A DNA stretch of 64,000 nucleotides from Lactuca virosa (lineage: Eukaryota > Streptophyta > Magnoliopsida > Asterales > Asteraceae): positions 97,826,989 to 97,890,988 of the forward strand of contig CAKMRJ010005523.1 of NCBI GenBank assembly GCA_928212115.1. Reading direction: 5' to 3'. The translations under genes were made by a program, and so were the position numbers. Each line of letters starts with the position of its first letter. Position 1 is the first letter of the stretch. Positions 61,195 through 64,000 of this stretch are shown here, piece by piece. The notes under the pieces are model-generated. The model was given only the letters and a program-made list of their open reading frames with translations. It was not told the origin of the DNA and searched no databases.

Positions 61195-61996
61195 AACGTT
61201 TCAGCATGGAAAATTCCAAGAAAGGGGAGTTACCAATCCAAAGCAATACCAAGTTGAGTAAGACTCAGAGTCCAAGTACCGATGTCGAGATAGCAGAGAT
61301 GAGCCCAGTACCTTATGCTTCCGTAGTTGGCTCAATCATGTATGCTATGACATGTACTCGCACTGATGTTGCCTTCGCTTTGAGCTTGGTCAGCAGATAT
61401 CAAGGGAACCCTGGTAAAGCACATTCGATGCAGTAAAGAATATTCTTAAGTACCTTTGGAGGACTAAGGAATGGTTTCTTATCCTCGGTGGGAGCGATGA
61501 CTTGAGAGTGCGAGGGTATAGTGACGCTAGTTTTCATACTGACCGGGATAATTTCCGCTCGCAGTCTAGGTGGGTCTTTACCCTAAATAGAGGAGCAGTG
61601 ACATGGAAAAGTTCCAAGCACGAGACCGTAGCTTATTCAACGTGCGAATCAGAGTACATAGAAGCGAGCGAAGCGTCAAAAGAGGCAATATGACTAAAGA
61701 ACTTCATCGGAGAACTTGGAGTTGTGCCAGCCATAAAGGAGCCTATGGAGATTTTTTGTGATAACGAAGGTGAGGTTGCCTTAACCAAGGAACCGAGGGA
61801 TCATGGCAGATCCAGACATATCGACAGGAAATATCATTTCATTAGATATCGGGTAGAAGAGGGACTCCTCGTAGTGAAGAGGGTATCGTCAGAAGATAAC
61901 CCAGCAGATCCCCTTACAAAGGGACTGAGTAGGGTTAAGCACTTGCAGCACGCTAGGAGCATTAGGCTGAAGGACGATATTTGTTTTAGTGATTAG
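61179..61996 (+). pseudogene. C4 RNase H
   Basis: Three pieces: 61179-61436 (KRFSMENSKKGELPI, then VGSIMYAMTCTRTDVAFALS), 61502-61693 (GYSDASFHTDRDNFRSQSRW, catalytic Asp in Y-S-D-A-S, and CESEYIEASEASKEAI with catalytic Glu), and 61724-61996 (IFCDNEGEVALTKEP, then HIDRKYHFIRYRVEEG and NPADPLTKGL). The last two share a frame broken by one TGA. This is the standard copia RNase H end, complete in content but not in frame. Confidence 0.9.
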
Positions 61997-62773
61997 ATAG
62001 CTTTAGAAACTTGTAATAGATAAATTGTAATTAACATTTGATGATTAAATAAAAGAGTATTATTTATGAGTAATGTTACTGTCTTATGTTAATTATTTAC
62101 CATTGTTTCATTTTGCATGTGTTTGACTTCCTGAATAATAAGATTATTTAAACTATCCACAGTCGATCATACGTTGGAAGTAAGTATGAAAGAAGACTAT
62201 CATGAATTGGTTTGTATATTGTCTAAGCGTTTAGACATAACAAAAGTTTGCTGCAACGTTCATGAGTGCTTATGAAATATGATTTGAGTATTGGATTAAA
62301 CCCGCACTCATATGAATCACTTCATGGAATTAATTACGAGTGATTGTGAGATGATAATATCATATAGTCTTTAAACCTAGATATATGGTTTATTGTTTGC
62401 AAGTTGGTTATGCATTGATAATGCGTAAACGCATCAGTAACTTGATGTTATAAAACACATTGTTGTGTACGATTTGATGAGTAGATAGTAAATGCATATA
62501 AGTCGAAGTTTATCTGTTTCTTTTATCCTACAAGGACTAAGTTGATGTGTTCAATTAAGTTCTATGTCATACGAATCAGAGATCGAGAAACAAACTGCTG
62601 GACAATAAGTATAACTATGTTCCATGTAATTGTCCACACGATATCTTGAGAATGGAGGACTGTACGATCCCTTATCTATAGGACGTGTCAGAGTTTGACA
62701 GCGGATTTTGAGAGCTACGATTGCTAATCGGATTTTGAAGTTGTACTTGTATCTATAGTTATTAGACTTATCC
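61997..62773 (+). other. C4 3' non-coding part
   Basis: About 780 bp between the RNase H stop and the polypurine tract. No coding frame or motif recognised. Confidence 0.7.
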
Positions 62774-62784
62774 AAGTGGGAGAC
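62774..62784 (+). other. C4 polypurine tract
   Basis: AAGTGGGAGAC directly before the 3' LTR. Confidence 0.85.
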
Positions 62785-63573
62785 TATTGGATTAGGTGTC
62801 TAAGCCCATAACTATATTTTGTATGTACTTGACTCGGTTGTAGCATGGTCCTTTTGGGTTTCCTTCACCAAAGCAACTTGACTGGATGATTAATGGAGAA
62901 AGAGATTATTATTGTTTATTAATATATTATATGAATAATATATTAAAAGAGAAATCATATTGGTTAATTAATATTGGTCAAGAATTAATTAAGAGATTAA
63001 TTTTGTGGTCAAAAGATATTAATTGAACTTAGGGGACTAGAATTGCAATTATAAGATAATTGGATTTTGGGCTGAGGATCCATTAGAAAGGGGTGGATGA
63101 AATCAAGGAGGGAAGCCCACCTTGAATTCGTCCAAGGCCTTGTTCTGGAAGGTTCCTTTGGACTGCTTAAGGCCTAAGCAATCCAATTAGGGTTTTGACT
63201 AAAACCCTCGCATCTCACCTATATAAAGGACCCTAGGTCTTCATAGTTCGGCTACCAGAAGAACCCTAAGGATCTAAGAGGCGATTTTGAGCCACCTTAC
63301 CCTCTCTCCAAGATCATCCAACTTGCCTTGGTGTTTGTGATCGATTAGAGGTATTACACTTATGATATTAAAGCTCTCAAGGGTTGAAGATTCTTGCTAC
63401 AATTGAAAGGTAATAATCTAAACTTGTTTTAGTTATTGATTTCGATTTTTGTATGCTAGTATTAGGGTTTATAAGCTTTGGATGATTTGCATGTACAATT
63501 AGAGAAACCTAGATCCAAAGCTTTAGGGTTTGCATGTGCACCATAGGATTGATGTAATGCTCAAAACCCATCA
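62785..63573 (+). repeat. C4 3' LTR
   Basis: 789 bp. It starts TATTGGATTAGGTGTCTAAG (the first bases of the 5' LTR are TGTTGGATT, so G has become A) and ends GCTCAAAACCCATCA. TATA-like CTATATAAAG at about 63220-63229. Similar to the C2 LTR at 89-857. Confidence 0.85.
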
Positions 63574-64000
63574 ACTCCGTCTCTCCAAATCGTCCTTTGC
63601 AAACCCTAGATCCATTTTGTGATTTTTAGCCTTAAAAGTGTGAGTTTTTCGGTGCTTGTGAAGGAAAAGGTGGTGGAAGATCTCATTGGGAGTCCAAGAA
63701 AAGAAGATCCAGGAGTTTACCTTCCACTAGCATCTCAAGGAGGTATAAAGTCTTCATCTTAATAAGTTTATGATTAGATCTATGTATTTTTCCCTTTCTT
63801 TCTCTATGTCTTGTTGCCTTGGGTGGTTGAACTTCATAAAGCTTGCAACTTTTTGAGTCTCCAGGCCATTTGGAGCATTTGGCTCTTCGGATTTACTCTA
63901 GAATTGAGTTTTGAGGGCCATGCATGGAATCTTGTCCTTTTTGCCCTATTTTGACCTAATAAGAGTTTAATACATGCATTGGACATGCATGTCTGAAAAA
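63574..64000 (+). repeat. G2 3' LTR, continued (runs out of the window)
   Basis: After the duplicated ACTCC the sequence follows the G2 5' LTR from about 39265 onward (GCAAACCCTAGA, GTGTGAGTTTTT, TTTACCTTCCACTAGCATCT) up to the window end. Confidence 0.9.

Larger units (their letters stand above)
48949..63573 (+). mobile_element. Ty1/copia element C4, carrying gypsy G4
   Basis: Inserted in the G2 3' LTR. Flanks are CCTCC (48944-48948) and ACTCC (63574-63578), a five-base duplication with one change. Order: truncated 5' LTR (48949-49150), leader and gag start (49151-49375), G4 insertion (49376-58117), rest of gag, protease, integrase, RT and RNase H (58118-61996), a 3' non-coding part, polypurine tract (62774-62784) and 3' LTR (62785-63573). 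Frameshifts and stops occur throughout. It is the same family as C2 at the left end of the window. Confidence 0.85.
39018..64000 (+). mobile_element. Ty3/gypsy element G2, non-coding interior, carrying nested insertions
   Basis: Plus-strand element: 5' LTR 39018-44440 (including a 3.3 kb solo LTR), primer-binding site 44444-44455, non-coding interior to about 48704, polypurine tract 48706-48719, 3' LTR starting 48720 and split at 48948 by copia C4. The 3' LTR resumes at about 63574 and runs out of the window. Both LTRs start TGTAACACCCGGTTCTAG. Leader and interior parallel G1 and G3. No open gag or pol frame remains, so any past mobility must have depended on proteins from another element. 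Confidence 0.85.

Overview
The window is nuclear DNA of a flowering plant, from a repeat-dense chromosome region. It holds one intact multi-exon host gene, plant-type LTR retrotransposons primed by initiator tRNA-Met, long (TA)n microsatellites and AT-rich spacers. A eudicot is clear from the bHLH gene. Asteraceae (lettuce-like) is only a guess from the overall flavour of the repeats.

Layout. (1) 1-14302 is a nest on the minus strand. A Ty3/gypsy element (called G1 here) has its 3' LTR split by a Ty1/copia element (C1). C1's reverse transcriptase is split by the 5' LTR of another copia element (C2), whose body lies left of the window. (2) 14303-20293 is layered debris: a partial LTR, the non-coding 3' part and 3' LTR of a copia-like element (C3), a solo gypsy LTR inside that LTR, and the end of the 5' LTR of gypsy element G3. 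(3) 20294-32215 is the interior of G3, split by a complete 9.7 kb insertion (T1, minus strand) with a perfect GTAAG target-site duplication. T1 has 3.1 kb LTRs and a damaged gag but no pol. (4) 32216-36480 is the only convincing host gene: a seven-exon bHLH transcription factor of the bHLH112/bHLH123 type, plus strand, 422 residues by my splice reading, with large TA microsatellites in introns 1 and 4. (5) 36481-39017 is AT-rich DNA with Helitron-like ends and exon-like scraps. (6) 39018 to the window end is gypsy element G2, plus strand. Its 5' LTR holds a 3.3 kb solo LTR (TSD GTACA). Its interior is non-coding. Its 3' LTR is split by copia element C4, which itself carries gypsy element G4 (minus strand) inside its gag. 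The window ends in the resumed 3' LTR of G2.

How the elements relate. G1, G2 and G3 share a leader, primer-binding site, LTR ends and polypurine region, so they look like one family at different stages of coding loss: gag kept in G1, only reverse-transcriptase scraps in G2 and G3. G4 is the youngest-looking element, with equal-length, nearly identical LTRs, yet it lacks the integrase core. C2 and C4 belong to one copia family found at both ends of the window. No element seen here could move by itself. I found no rRNA, tRNA, CRISPR or bacterial-type features.

The observations most worth following are: short inverted-repeat clusters placed just upstream of the LTR TATA boxes in three different gypsy types; a motif repeated nine times in T1's LTRs and UTRs; and a duplicated leader with a GCTGCGCAGC palindrome in the G1/G2/G3 family.
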